Source: Adenophora triphylla var. japonica
Lineage: Eukaryota > Streptophyta > Magnoliopsida > Asterales > Campanulaceae
NCBI GenBank assembly: GCA_022495995.1
Contig: JAFEMH010002589.1
Coordinates: 124,001 to 188,000, forward strand
Length of the DNA: 64,000 nt
Direction: 5' to 3'
In this document: in pieces, positions 9,577-28,543 of the stretch
Layout of the letters: the number at the start of each line of letters is the position of its first letter
Position numbering within the stretch: the first letter of the stretch is position 1
Program-made: the position numbers and the translations under genes
The notes under the pieces: generated by a model
Seen by the model: only the letters and a program-made list of their open reading frames with translations
Database searches by the model: none
What the model was told of the DNA's origin: nothing

Positions 9577-11266
9577 TTATCCTATAAAATTGAAGTCCAT
9601 ATTAAACTTAATTAATCTTCTCTTTTCATTCCCCCTTTCCTTTACCAATTGGGACAAGTTCACCTTTTAAGGTAAAAATACCAAATTCCATTACCACCTT
9701 TGAATTCTTCAACCAGACACCATGGATTCTAAATAAACACAACAAAAGAAAAATTCTCACTAACAAATTTGTCACATGTTTCTAGTCATATCATCATACT
9801 ACTAATAAGGTGTGTATTAATTTTTTTTTTTTTTAATATAAAAATACTCAAAAGGGTAGATAGATAGCCATCTAATCTGTATTGTTTTTCTTCCTAGGGT
9901 TAGGTTAATTGTTTATTTTTTGATAAAAGATTTATATATTTGGGTACCCTTTGATTTTGTTCATAGATGTGTTATCCTTATCCAGACCATATGTGAATTG
10001 GGTTGCTAGGTTTTACTGATCCAGGCTTTCTTTCCAGTTTTAGGGATTTTGACTTTATATAGGACATCTAATCCTGTCAAAATTGGTTTTGAGTCAAAAC
10101 AGCTGGTGGATTTGATTATATGTGCCCACAAAACCAGTTTTGCTTGAATATCTGGGTTTCCATCTCAATTAGGGATCTGGGTTTAGGTTAGATCTGCTGA
10201 AATTTATGTTAATTATTTAAATTGATTTTTATTGAATATGAAATTTAATGTGATATTGATGTTCTTCTTATTATTATTAGGTTCATTGGAATTTGGTGTT
10301 TTCTTCAACATCTGGGTGTAGTCAATGGAGTTTGAGCTGCATTAGGTCAAATTGACTATCAGATTCTTGGATGGTCCAGAATAAGTAAGTCAATTAAATT
10401 TTTGTTACCTTGTTTTCCATTTGATTTCCCCCGGATTGATCGAATATGTCAATGATGTTAAACGTTTTATTGGCGTTTTTTTCGTTCTCTGATCCCTGGT
10501 TGAGCAAGTTCTTAGTACTTGGATTGACGATTTTTTTGGCCCGGATGCTTGTTGATGATGATTAACCTTCCTCGAAGCAATCCTAGTAATATATGCCCTC
10601 TTTTTGGGACAGATTATACAAATGCTTAATTTAATCTCTGACAGAAATAAAATAAGGAGCTGCAATAAAATGGAATATAAACTTGACCCAATAAAAATAT
10701 TATTATTTGATTACCCATTTTCATTAACATAATTGTAATGAAGCATAGATGTAGGTTGGATTTTCAGTTTTGGGTAGTTCTGGAAAATTGACGCGAGAAA
10801 GTTGATCGTGAGGTCATCACAGATCTGGTTTTGGACTTGATGTTTTCCTCAGTCTTTCCCCATTGGTTATATAAGAGCTAACTGCTAAGGATACTTTGTA
10901 TATAATTCAAATTATCTATAAGATTTAGATGTTAACTATAATCCTAATAAGCATGCTTCACGCACGATTGCAAATGTATTGTGCCAACTTTCTCAATTGA
11001 ACTTTCATTTTCTTATTCTGGGTTCTTTTTGTTTTTATTTTAGCAGTTATTCCAAGTCGGTCAGTGTACATTGATCCTACTAGAGCGGCATATATTGTTA
11101 ATCTCTTTGGTTTGTAAATAATACAGATTGCTATACATATTGAAGTCCCTTTCTAGTCTTTTCACTATTTTCACTATTTTTTTTTTTTGATGAGAGTGCA
11201 GATAAATTTGTCTTTAACTATTGAGGAACATCTGATAAGTTCTTGGATAAGAGAACTTTATATTAT
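9577..11266 (+). promoter_or_regulatory. JMJ16 upstream region and probable 5' leader
   Basis: This stretch holds the promoter and 5' untranslated leader of the demethylase gene. No TATA box can be placed with confidence. A plausible leader intron runs from a donor at 10385 (AATAA|GTAAGT) to an acceptor at 11201 (GAGAGTGCAG|ATAAA), which would put a short non-coding exon segment 11202-11266 just before the ATG. Introns in the 5' leader are common for plant chromatin genes. The model is inferred only from splice-site consensus; transcript reads would settle it. Confidence 0.4.
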
Positions 11267-19326
<8,060 letters not shown>

Positions 19327-19748
19327 CTTCTTAATGAGGAGATTCTCAAGCGCTAAAAACTGATAAGTTCACTCCCTGGATTCAACCCTTCACAGTTCTA
19401 ACTTTGTAAATGCTGAAATCTCATACTTAGGTTTTATGTACACCCTTTTTCCAACATTTTTCTAGTAGAATCAGGCCGATACTCTCTTTTTTTTTTTTAA
19501 AAAAAAAGATCCATCCACAAATTTTACTAGAAGTTACAACAAAATGCATTCCATTTTTGATCCTTTCACCACCATAGTATGATCTCTTGTAACTCTGTCT
19601 CTGTGTATGGTTGTCTGAATAAGATGAGAACTGCAAGTGTAAGAGAAATTGTTGGGATTTTCCCTCTGAAATAGATGGTTTTAGTCGATCAGGAACCATG
19701 TAGATATCAATTTTATTTGTTTTTCAGCAGAGAACCTCTCTCTCTCTT

Positions 19749-19835
<87 letters not shown>

Positions 19836-20089
19836 CTCCCGTTGTCTAAATTTTTGGTTATTTGATGGAAATTATGCTTGTGCCACTCAATTAAATGACA
19901 TGGACGTGAAGGAATTTCAGCTCCCTTTTTGCGTTTTCTCTCTCCTCTTTCTCTCTTTTTCTTTTTTTTTTCCCCCCCCTCAACTTTAAAATTAAATATC
20001 TTAATATTCAAAAGTCAAAAAACAAATCTGAAACCATTGTTGTATTCGTATCGTCAAAATGAATCAAATTATTAGCATCAACGTATAAT
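19327..20089. other. JMJ16 3' flank with (CT)n(CA)n microsatellite
   Basis: The probable 3' untranslated region follows the TGA at 19326. A CT run then CA run lies at about 19755-19833. No other gene is visible. Confidence 0.6.
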
Positions 20090-20880
20090 CTATAGCAAAT
20101 TTGAAATAAAAAAAATTCATAGTTGTTTTAAGTTTACAGTTGTTTTTGAGAAGTTTGCAGTTATTTTTAACATTTGTTCCAAAAACAACTAAGAAAAGTT
20201 TTCAGTTATTTTAGCTAAATTCATAATTTCTGCATGAAAATGACTACCATTTACTTAATTCACATTTGTTTTTAGTTAAGTTTACAGTTGTTTTTAGTAT
20301 TTTATGACATCTATTTTTTTTGCAATTTCTTAAGATTATTCGACATATTTATTAAGTTCACAACTATTTTTAGTTAAGTTCACGCTTGTTTTTAGTCTTT
20401 TTACGGTCTCTATTTTTGCAAATTTATGAGATTACTTGACATATTTGTTAACACTTGTTTTTAGTTAAGTTCACAATTGTTTTTAGTTTTTTATGACCTC
20501 TATTTTTGCTATTTTATGAGATTATCTGACATTTTTGTAATGTTTACAATTATTTTTAGTTAATTTCACAGTTGTTTTTATTCTTGTATTTCTCTATTTT
20601 TGCACTTATATATGATTATTTGACATACTTGTTAAGTTCACAGCTGTTTTTAGTATTTTATGGCCTTTATTTTTTTGTAATTTTATGAGATTATTTGACA
20701 TATTTATTAATTTACAGTTGTATTTAGTTATATTCACAATTATTTTAAGTCTTTAATTGTCTATATTTTTGCTACTTTATTAGATTATTTTACGTATTTG
20801 ATAAGTTAACAGTTGTTTTTAGTTAAGTTTATAGTTGTTTATAGTCTTTTTTGTCCTCTATTTTTTTAATTTATGAGATT
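20090..20880. repeat. Degenerate tandem repeat, unit about 115-125 bp
   Basis: Six to seven imperfect units, each with AGTTCACAGTTGTTTTTAGT, then CCTCTATTTTTGC, then TTTTATGAGATTATTTGACA, then TATTTGTTAAG. It ends at the Stowaway terminus 20892. Confidence 0.75.
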
Positions 20881-20891
20881 ATAACATTATA

Positions 20892-21031
20892 CTCCCTCCG
20901 TCTCATCTTAAAGTTCAAAAAAATATTTCTAAAGCTTTTCTCACCTTAAAGTTCAAAATCACATAATAGAAAGTTTTTAAAGATAAAGAAAATAGTAAAA
21001 ATTTAAGTGACTTAACTTTAGTATGTTTTAA
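20892..21031. mobile_element. Left half of a Stowaway-like MITE split by a MULE
   Basis: Starts TA|CTCCCTCCGTCTC. Its last ~55 bp (AAAGATAAAGAAAATAGTAA ... ACTTTAGTATG) reappear directly after the MULE at 42044, which suggests that the target carried a tandem repeat and was cut at the unit junction. The probable other half is 42036-42267. Confidence 0.55.
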
Positions 21032-21090
21032 GAGTTGCTCTTATGAAAAACTAGTTTTTTGTTAATCTTAACAAAAAACTAGTTTTTGAA
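21032..21090. repeat. Left terminal inverted repeat of the MULE
   Basis: GAGTTGCTCTTATG then two ACTAGTTTTT-type blocks facing each other around GTTAATCTTAAC. The matching right end lies at 41975-42035. Confidence 0.8.
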
Positions 21091-21589
21091 CCCGGTTTAA
21101 ACCTATGATACGCGTATTGAATCGAGACCGGTTCACTAACAAAATTGAACCGCCTTTTATCAACTCAAATCCAAACGAACACACACAGTAAAACACACAG
21201 TTACGACGCCGCAACGAAATTCATCGAGCTAAAGCAGAATTCAATAGAAAATCAATCCGTTTCAATCGATTGAGGTAATATATGATTCACTGTCAATTAT
21301 AGACTATCAATACAGATATTTGCAATCATTCCTAATTGTTTTATTCAATTCTGGCAATTTTTTATTAGGTTAAGATGAACTTACGTGATTTTGAAGATGA
21401 AACTGAAAGTAATGCTACTGTAATTGATCTAATTCAGCACGAAGATGAAACTGGAGATAATGCTACGGCAATTGATCGAATTCAGCACGAAGATGAAACT
21501 GGAGATAATGCTACTGTAATTGATCGAATTCTGCACGAAGTTGATGATAATCACGATACAGGTAATCCAATTTAATAATGCCAGATTTG

Positions 21590-22930
21590 TTATATATAAT
21601 GCTAGTAGTTTGAAGTACAATTTTTAATTTTTTAAGTGCCAGATTGTGTTATTTTGATTGCCAGTTTTTGTTATTTGGAATGCTAATTTTAATTTTTTAG
21701 AATACTTTGTTCATTGAAGTGCCATTTTATGTTGTTAGGAGTGCCAGTATCACTTATTTGGAATGCCAGTTTGTGCTATTTAGTTACAGTTTGTTTTATT
21801 TGTAGCTTCATCCAATGTCTAGTCATTGAAGTGCCAGTTTGTGTTTTTAGGAGTGCCAGAATCACTTATTTAGAAAGCCAGTTTATGTTATTTAGTTCCA
21901 ATTTGTTTTATTTGTAACTTCAGCCAATGTCTAGTCATTGAAGTGCCATTTTATGTTGTTAGGAGTGCCAGTATCACTTATTTGGAGTGCTAGTTTATGT
22001 TATTTAGTTCTAGTTTGTTTTATTTGTAGCTTCGGCCACTGTTTTGTTATTGAAGTGTCATTTTATGTTGTTAGGAGTGCCAGTATCACTTATTTGGTAA
22101 GCCAGTTTGTGTTATTGAAGTTCCAGTTTGTGTTATTTGTAGCTTCATCCACTAGAGTGTCAGTAAATCTTTGTTCATTGAAGTGCCAGATTGTGTTATT
22201 TGGATTGCCAGTTTGCGTTATTTGGAGTGCCAGATTTAATTTTTTAGGAAACTTTGTTCATTGAAGTGCCAGATTGTGTTTTTAGGATTGCCAGTATCAC
22301 TTATTTGGTGTACCAGTTTGTGTTATTGAAGTTCAAGTTTGTGTTATTTGTAGCTTCAGCCACTAGAGTGTCAGTAATTCTTTGTTCATTGAAGTGCCAA
22401 TTTGTGTTTTTAGGAGTGCCAGTATCACTTATTTGGTGTGCCAGTTTGCGTTATTTGGAGTGCCAGATTTAATTTTTTAAGAAACTTAGTTCATTGAAGT
22501 GCCAATTTGTGTTTTTATGAGTGCCAGTATCACTTATTTGGTGTGCCAGTTTGTGTTATTGAAGTTTCAGTTTGTGTTATTTGTAGCTTCAGCCACTAGA
22601 GTGTCAGTAATTCTTTGTTCATTGAAGTGCCAGATTGTGTTTTTAGGAGTTCCAGTATCACTTATTTGGTGTGCCAGATTTAATTTTTTAGGAAACTTTG
22701 TTCATTGAAGTGCCAATTTGTGTTTTTAGGAGTGCCAGTATCACTTATTTGGTGTGCCGCTTGTGTTATTTGGAGTGCCGCATTTAATTTTTTAAGAAAC
22801 TTAGTTCATTGAAGTGCCAATTTGTGTTTTTAGGAGTGCCAGTATCACATATTTGGAGTGCCAGTTTGACTTATTGATGTTCCGGTTTGTGTTATTTGTA
22901 GTTTCATCCACTCTCTTGTTATTGAACTGG
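21590..22930 (+). repeat. GTGCCAG repeat array, transposase intron 1, left part
   Basis: More than 40 spaced copies of GTGCCAG or close variants, usually every 22-30 bp, in the frame GTGCCAGTTTGTGTTATTTG, GTGCCAGTATCACTTATTTG and TTCATTGAAGTGCCA. Higher-order units of about 240 bp recur, marked by TAGCTTCAGCCACTAGAGTG. All copies point the same way until about 22930, where the motif flips. Confidence 0.9.
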
Positions 22931-24430
22931 CATATTAAAAAATTAAAGCGACACTTAATACTACACTAACTGGCACTTTAGATATAAAGAAAAATACAAA
23001 CAAACAAGCCAACTTATTATTCAATAGATATTATTCATTAAAAAAAAAATACAAACAAACAAGCCAACTCAACAAACAAACATAAACACATAACAAATTA
23101 TTCATTCATTCACGCTCTCCATAAACTTATAGAGTGCAGAGTCTTTGGAACATATCATGCTCTCCATAAGCTTTAGTTGCCCCACGATACTTGGCATGTA
23201 ACGAGAAGAGAATCCCAAATCCATGTTGATTTCTGTTTGTTCTTATTGTCACCGAATGGGCGGTGAAGTTTATCCGAACTGTTCCACAAACTATAATATC
23301 CCTCCTTAAAATCTTATAAGAAACCCGCAATTTTTAGCACCTCTTTCTTCTTCATTATCTTCAACATTTTTCTCATTCTTGACTGACCTACTCGTACTCA
23401 TATTGAGAAATTGATTGCTTTTTAGATGAAATTTAGAAATAAAAAAGAAGGGAAGATCTAACTTATTTATACTAAATCCGTGACTGTACACATTTATTAC
23501 TCGTGACTCTTTGAATTCGTGACTGTTGAATCCGTGACTGTATTTATTACTCGTGACACTTTGAATTCGTGAATTTGGCACTATTAAATCCGTGAATTTG
23601 ACTGTATACATTTAATGCTCTCTGAATTCAATAGTAAGTTTGAATGGTTTTTTGTACACATTTATGAAACTTGGCACTATTGAATCCGTGAATTTGGCAC
23701 TATTGAATCTGTGAATTTGGCACTACTATAAGTCAAACTGGAATTCAATAGTAAGTTTGAATGGTTTTTTGTACATAATTATGATTTTTAAGTGCCCGTT
23801 TTATGGTTTCAAAGTGCACGTCTTAAGGTTTGAAAGTGCCCGTGTTATGGTTTCAAAGAGCAAGTTTTATCTATAATGCCAACATATCAAAAAACATTAC
23901 ATCAGTGCCAGTTTTATGATTTCAAAGAGCCAGTTTTATGATTTCAAAGTGCCAGAATTATGGTTTTTAAGTGCCCGTTTTATGGTTTCAAAGTGCAATT
24001 CTTAAGGTTTGAAAGTGCCCGTTTTATGGTTTCAAAGTGCCATTCTTAAGGTTTGAAAGTGCCCGTGTTATGGTTTCAAAGAGCAAGTTTTATCTATAGT
24101 GCCAACATTTGCTTGTCTTTGAATTCGTGAATTTGGCACTATTGAATCCGTGAATTTGACTGTATACATTTAATACTCTCTGAATTCAATAGTAAGTTTT
24201 AATGATTTTTTGTACACATTTATGAAACTTGGCACTATTGAATCACATAATTTGGCACTATTGAATCCGTGAATTTGGCACTACTAAAAACACAAACTGG
24301 AACTTCAATAAATCAAACTGGCATTCCAAATATGTGATACTGGCACTACTAAAAACACAAACTGGAACTTCATTGAACAAAGTATCATAAAAATACATCA
24401 AACACAACAATATTAAAAAACAGAATTTAG
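22930..24430. repeat. Inverted and mixed GTGCC-repeat segment
   Basis: From 22930 the motif appears mostly as CTGGCAC / TTGGCAC (minus strand), with blocks of GAATCCGTGAATTTGGCACT. The part 23790-24115 (GTGCCCGTTTTATGGTTTCA, CTTAAGGTTTGAAAGTGCCC) closely matches 40990-41480 in the first intron of the Ulp1 gene, so one is probably a copy of the other. Confidence 0.75.
23127..23401 (-). pseudogene. Small minus-strand gene candidate, unknown
   Basis: An ATG at 23401 opens a short acidic frame (MSTSRSVKNEKNVEDNEEER) that stops near 23306 and overlaps a second open frame (67 codons, 23330-23127) in another phase with KAYGEHDMF near its end. The simplest reading is one small protein of about 90 residues with a frame shift near 23320. 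A TATAAATA lies on the same strand at 23471-23464, about 65 bp upstream of the ATG. I do not recognise the product. Confidence 0.3.
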
Positions 24431-24435
24431 TACCA

Positions 24436-24822
24436 TTAAACACTACCACTACCACCTGCTCCATCATCGCCTACGTTGTCATTCAATTTGTTTTTTGGAT
24501 CATATTCATTCAAAATATATTTCAAATACATTTCCAAAGCCTTGTGGTGAATCCTAGCAGCTTCATCAATGTTGTGAGCATTGCCAAACTCATGAGCATG
24601 ATTGACTATCCCCACATAATCCTTATCCCTACAATTGTGTCCATTACATGGCTCCAATGGACAACGAAATGAGGGAGTACCATTTGCAGAAGAAGGCTGC
24701 AAGACAACAAGATGACCATTGAGGAATTTTTGGTAGCACACCATGTATATTTTCCAACTTTTGTCATCATTTGAATCACCCAAAGTTGGCTCTCCAGAAT
24801 TTCCCTTGCCTTTGTTCATCAC
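24436..24822 (-). CDS. Small zf-XS-like zinc-finger protein
   Basis: Intact ATG-to-stop frame of 128 codons, antisense inside the first transposase intron. Residues about 25-85 fit the zf-XS pattern of plant SGS3 and FDM/IDN2 proteins: Y...L..G...V then FRCPLEPC (C-x4-C instead of the usual C-x2-C), then NHAHEFG in place of the family's HASGVG, then HHKALEMYLK in place of HLALAKYL. The tail is acidic and Gly-rich (DDGAGGSGS). SGS3/FDM proteins bind RNA duplexes in post-transcriptional silencing and RNA-directed DNA methylation, but they also have XS and coiled-coil/XH domains, which are absent here. A TATA box lies 64-71 bp upstream. The domain call rests on pattern matching from memory; the function is unknown. 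Confidence 0.5.
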   Translation of the reverse strand: MMNKGKGNSGEPTLGDSNDDKSWKIYMVCYQKFLNGHLVVLQPSSANGTPSFRCPLEPCNGHNCRDKDYVGIVNHAHEFGNAHNIDEAARIHHKALEMYLKYILNEYDPKNKLNDNVGDDGAGGSGSV

Positions 24823-24885
24823 TAGAAAAATTATTAAAGCTAGAATTTTTCTTGAACTTTATGTATATGCTTGCCTTTGGACAGA

Positions 24886-24893
24886 TTTATATA
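24886..24893 (-). promoter_or_regulatory. Candidate TATA box for the zf-XS-like ORF
   Basis: TATATAAA on the minus strand, 64 bp upstream of the ATG at 24822, within the usual range for a plant core promoter with a short leader. Confidence 0.4.
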
Positions 24894-25074
24894 GGCTGAG
24901 TACTTGAAACCAGTCCAAAAAGTTGGTCAATGAATTCAATGCACTTATCAACCGTACACATTTATTACTCTTTGACCATTAAAGACAAGTAAATATATCA
25001 TTATTTATTATCGTTGAAGGAGGTATATTCGACGGAATATACTTCCTTAATAAATATAATATCCAAGAAATGTT

Positions 25075-25735
25075 GTTTGAAGTGCCGGTTTATGTTGATA
25101 GGAGTGCCATTATTACTTGTTTTAGGTACCGGTTGTGTTATTTAGAGTGCCGTATTTAATTTTTAGGAAACTTAGTTCATTGAAGTGCCGGATTGTGTTT
25201 TTAGGAGTGCCGGTATCACTTATTTGGTGTGCCGGTTTGTGTTATTGAAGTTCCGGTTTGTGTTATTTGTAGCTTCAGCCACTCAGAGTGTCGGTAATTC
25301 TTTGTTCATTGAAGTGCCGGATTGTGTTTTTAGGAGTTCCAAGATCACTTATTTGGTGTGCCGGATTTAATTTTTTAGGAAACTTTGTTCATTGAAGTGC
25401 CAATTTGTGTTTTTAGGAGTGCCAGTATCACTTATTTGGTGTGCCAGTTTGTGTTATTTGGAGTGCCAGATTTAATTTTTTAAGAAACTTAGTTCATTGA
25501 AGTGCCAATTTGTGTTTTTAGGAGTGCCAGTATCACTTATTTGGAGTGCCAGTTTGTGTTATTTTGTTCCGGTTGTATTAATTGTAGCTTCACCACATTT
25601 GTCTTGTTATTGAAGTGTCAGATTGTGTTGTTAATAGTGCCAGTTTATGTTGATAGGAGTGCCAGTATTACTTGTTTTAGGTACCAGTTTGTGTTATTTC
25701 TAGTTTTTTCAATGTTATTTCCAATCTAATTCTTT
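25075..25735 (+). repeat. GTGCC repeat array before transposase exon 2
   Basis: Same motif and order as 21590-22930, but 25080-25380 carries GTGCCGG instead of GTGCCAG at most copies. The rest returns to GTGCCAG. It ends 15 bp before the exon 2 acceptor. Confidence 0.85.
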
Positions 25736-28194
25736 ATTTTTATTTGTAGCAAGCAATATTGATATTACCTCATCACTGCTGGGTATAAAAGCAAAGACAT
25801 GGGAAGAACTGCATCAATTGTACAAGGATCATTCCAATGCATTGGGATTCAGTGTTAAAATCACAACCTCGCGTGTCTCTAAAAAAACATCAAGGCCAAT
25901 AGATAAATATTTTATGTGTTCATGCCAGGGATACACACAAAGAGGAAATGAAATTGATGTTCCAGCTCCAATAGAAGTCGGTGAATTAGAGATTCCATCT
26001 CCATTGGAAAGAATTGAAAACCTAAAGAGGAAATTGAGGAGAAAGAAAGCCCCTTCTAAAAGGACAGGTTGTCAGGCTCTTATGAGAGTAAAATTGTTAA
26101 TTAAGGAAGACTTATATGTGGTTGCACGGCACGTAAGAATGGAACCACTTAAAGCGTAGCGAGAGGTCGATATCAGAAGCTACAGGAAAAATAATAGAGC
26201 AGTTTGAAGAAGCTGGCTTCAAGCCAACTGATGGATTTAATGTTTTGGCAAAAACAGCTGGTGGGGAAGAATATGTTGGGCATACAAGAAGAGATCATCT
26301 TAACTTTGTACAGAGATTGAGAATGGAAAAAATAGAAATGGGCGATGCACAAACTGTAGTTGATAGACTGAGCCAAATTCAGGATGAAGGATTCTACTTC
26401 AAAATGCAGTTTGGGGAAGAAAGTAGACTCAGTACTTTGTTTTGGAGAGATGGTATGATGAGGGAGGATTATGAATTGTATGGGGATGTTGTTGTGTTTG
26501 ATACAACTTATAACACAAATAAATACAATTTGATTTGTGCACCAATAGTTGGGGTGAACAACCATTGGAACACTGTGATGTTTGGTTGTGCTTTCTTAAC
26601 AAGTGAAAAGACAGAGACATTTGCTTGGCTTCTCAAGGAATTTGTAAAATAAATGGGTGGAAAAGAACCAAAAACAATTTTCACCGATCAAGACTTTGCA
26701 ATGTCGAAAGCGATTGAAGAGGTAAATTTTATTTTATTTCCAATATTTCATTTATTGTTTTTTTACTATGTTACTGTTAATTTAATAGTAAGTGCCATTG
26801 CATTTGTTAGTATGTGCCAGTACATGTTTTAGACAGTGCCCGTACTTGTGTTAGTAAGTTCCAGTTCATGTGTTATAATGTACCAGTGTTAGATTTTATA
26901 GTATTTGACTATATTATAAATTATTGACAGGTTTTTGAGGGAAGAACAAGACATAGGTTATGCTTGTGGCACATTCAACAAAATGCTATATCTCACTTTG
27001 GACAACTAAAGACAGATGAAGAATTTAAAAAGGAATTCAACAATTGCTTGAGAGGATGTAGTGATGAATCTGAGTTCGAGAATTGTTGGCATTCAATGCT
27101 AGAAAAATATAACCTTCTTGAGAACAGATGGTTCAATCGTTTATATAGCTTAAGAGAGAAATGGTGTACAGCATTGAGTAAAGATTTCTTCTCAGCTGGC
27201 ATATTATCTTCACAGAGAAGTGAAAGCACAAATCATGCCATATGTTTCAAAGTAAATAGAAGCACGTCCCTAACACAATTCTTTGATATATTCAATGAGA
27301 CAGGTAAAAACGTTGGAGAAGTGTGGAGCAACGAAAGGAATTTGATTCAATAAAATCAAAGCCTCGCACGTAAAATACATGGAGCTTTAATAAGACATGC
27401 AAGGGAGGTTTACACGGAGGAAATATTCGAGATTTTTGAAAAAGAGGTCAAGGCGGCTTTTCTTTGCAAAGTTTAATATTGGCTTTTGCTTGAATGAAAA
27501 CAATAAGTTGTTTGAAGTTGCTCATGAGAACCATCCGCACAAGTTTGAAAGGGTACTTTTCTCGCGAAATAATGAGAAGATAAGCGTGAACTGTACATGC
27601 AATCATTTTAGTGAAGTTGGTTGGTTGTGCTTTCATTGCATTAAGGTTCTCAACTTGACAAATATCGATCGGATACCGGAAGAGTACATTAAAAAAGATG
27701 GACAAAGACAGCCAAAACAAATGTATGGAATAAAACTTACCAAGGTAAATCTACTACTCCAACCGAGCAACACAATTCAATTCCTTGGAAACAACAGATG
27801 GCGAGAAAGTACTACGATTTAATGATGACATGCCATGAAAACAATGATGCAAGAAGAATTCTAGAAGATGGGTTTAATAGAGATACATTGCTAGTACAAG
27901 AAATACTCTCCCGAAACGTACAAGGTGTTGGACCAACAACAAGTGAAAATAATAGTGCTTCAACAAGCACAACATTCAGTGCACTGCAGGTGACGGATCC
28001 CGTACGTGCGAGATACAAAGGGTAGAAAAAGAAAACCTAAAACAAAGTTTGAACGGAGAAAACCAATTACTAATGAGTATGGTTCGAAGACCCCTAATGA
28101 ACATTTGATTTGATATTTTTGTAACCAAACTTTATTGTTTTCACACAGTTACAACTGATTGTATTTTTTATAATATTGTCCAGTGAGTGTTCAA

Positions 28195-28540
28195 TAAAAC
28201 TTTGTTGATTGAAGTATCAGTTTGTGTTATTTAGAATGCCCGTATTACTTATTTGGAGTGCCAGTTTATGTTATTTGGAGTGCCAGTTTGTCTTTATGGT
28301 AAATGCCAGTTTTGCATATTAAATATGCAAGTGTTTGTTATTGAATGTGCCATTGTTTAATATTTGAAATACCAATGAAGTCCGTTTCTGTTTATTAAAT
28401 ATGCCAGTTAGTGCCAATTTGTGTTGTTTAGGGTGCCAGCATCACTTATTGGGAGTGCCAGTTTTTTTAATTTCGAGTGCCAGTCTTACTTATTTGTAGC
28501 TTCACACACTCTCTTGTTATTGAAGTGCCAGTTAGTGTAG
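28195..28540 (+). repeat. GTGCCAG array after the transposase gene
   Basis: The motif recurs every 20-30 bp in plus orientation, and the array is cut by the gypsy insertion at 28544. It resumes at 37470-37625 beyond the insertion. A short piece (26790-26885) also fills the second transposase intron. Confidence 0.85.
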
Positions 28541-28543
28541 TTT

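Larger units (their letters stand above)
21375..28113 (+). pseudogene. MULE transposase, FAR1-like, degenerate
   Basis: Exon 1 (21375-21561) starts at an ATG and encodes three copies of a 17-residue repeat containing DETGDNAT. After a 4.2-kb intron, exon 2 starts at 25750 with the phase fitting exon 1 and reads a FAR1-type DNA-binding region (WEELHQLYKDH, GFSVK, CSCQGY). It then gives the MULE catalytic core: first Asp in VVVFDTTYNTNKYN, second in IFTDQDFAMSKAI. Exon 3 (from 26931) holds the CLWHIQQNA motif, the region of the third acidic residue (NCWHSMLEKY) and a SWIM zinc finger near 27590-27640 (CTC...CFH). Breaks: a frame shift near 26120-26150, stops at about 26650 and 27351, and shifts near 27470, 27780 and 28018. 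It cannot make the full protein. The last frame ends at 28113. Confidence 0.85.

Noticed and set aside
10405..10665. Minus-strand ORF upstream of JMJ16
   Set aside because: Lies in the probable leader intron on the opposite strand, with no recognisable domain.
19675..20011. Open frames across the CT/CA microsatellite
   Set aside because: Simple-repeat translation (Ser-Leu, Thr-His runs).
21714..22708. Several plus-strand open frames with similar Val/Cys/Phe-rich sequences
   Set aside because: They are translations of the GTGCCAG array, which happens to lack stops in one frame. They differ in start and length and lie in an intron.
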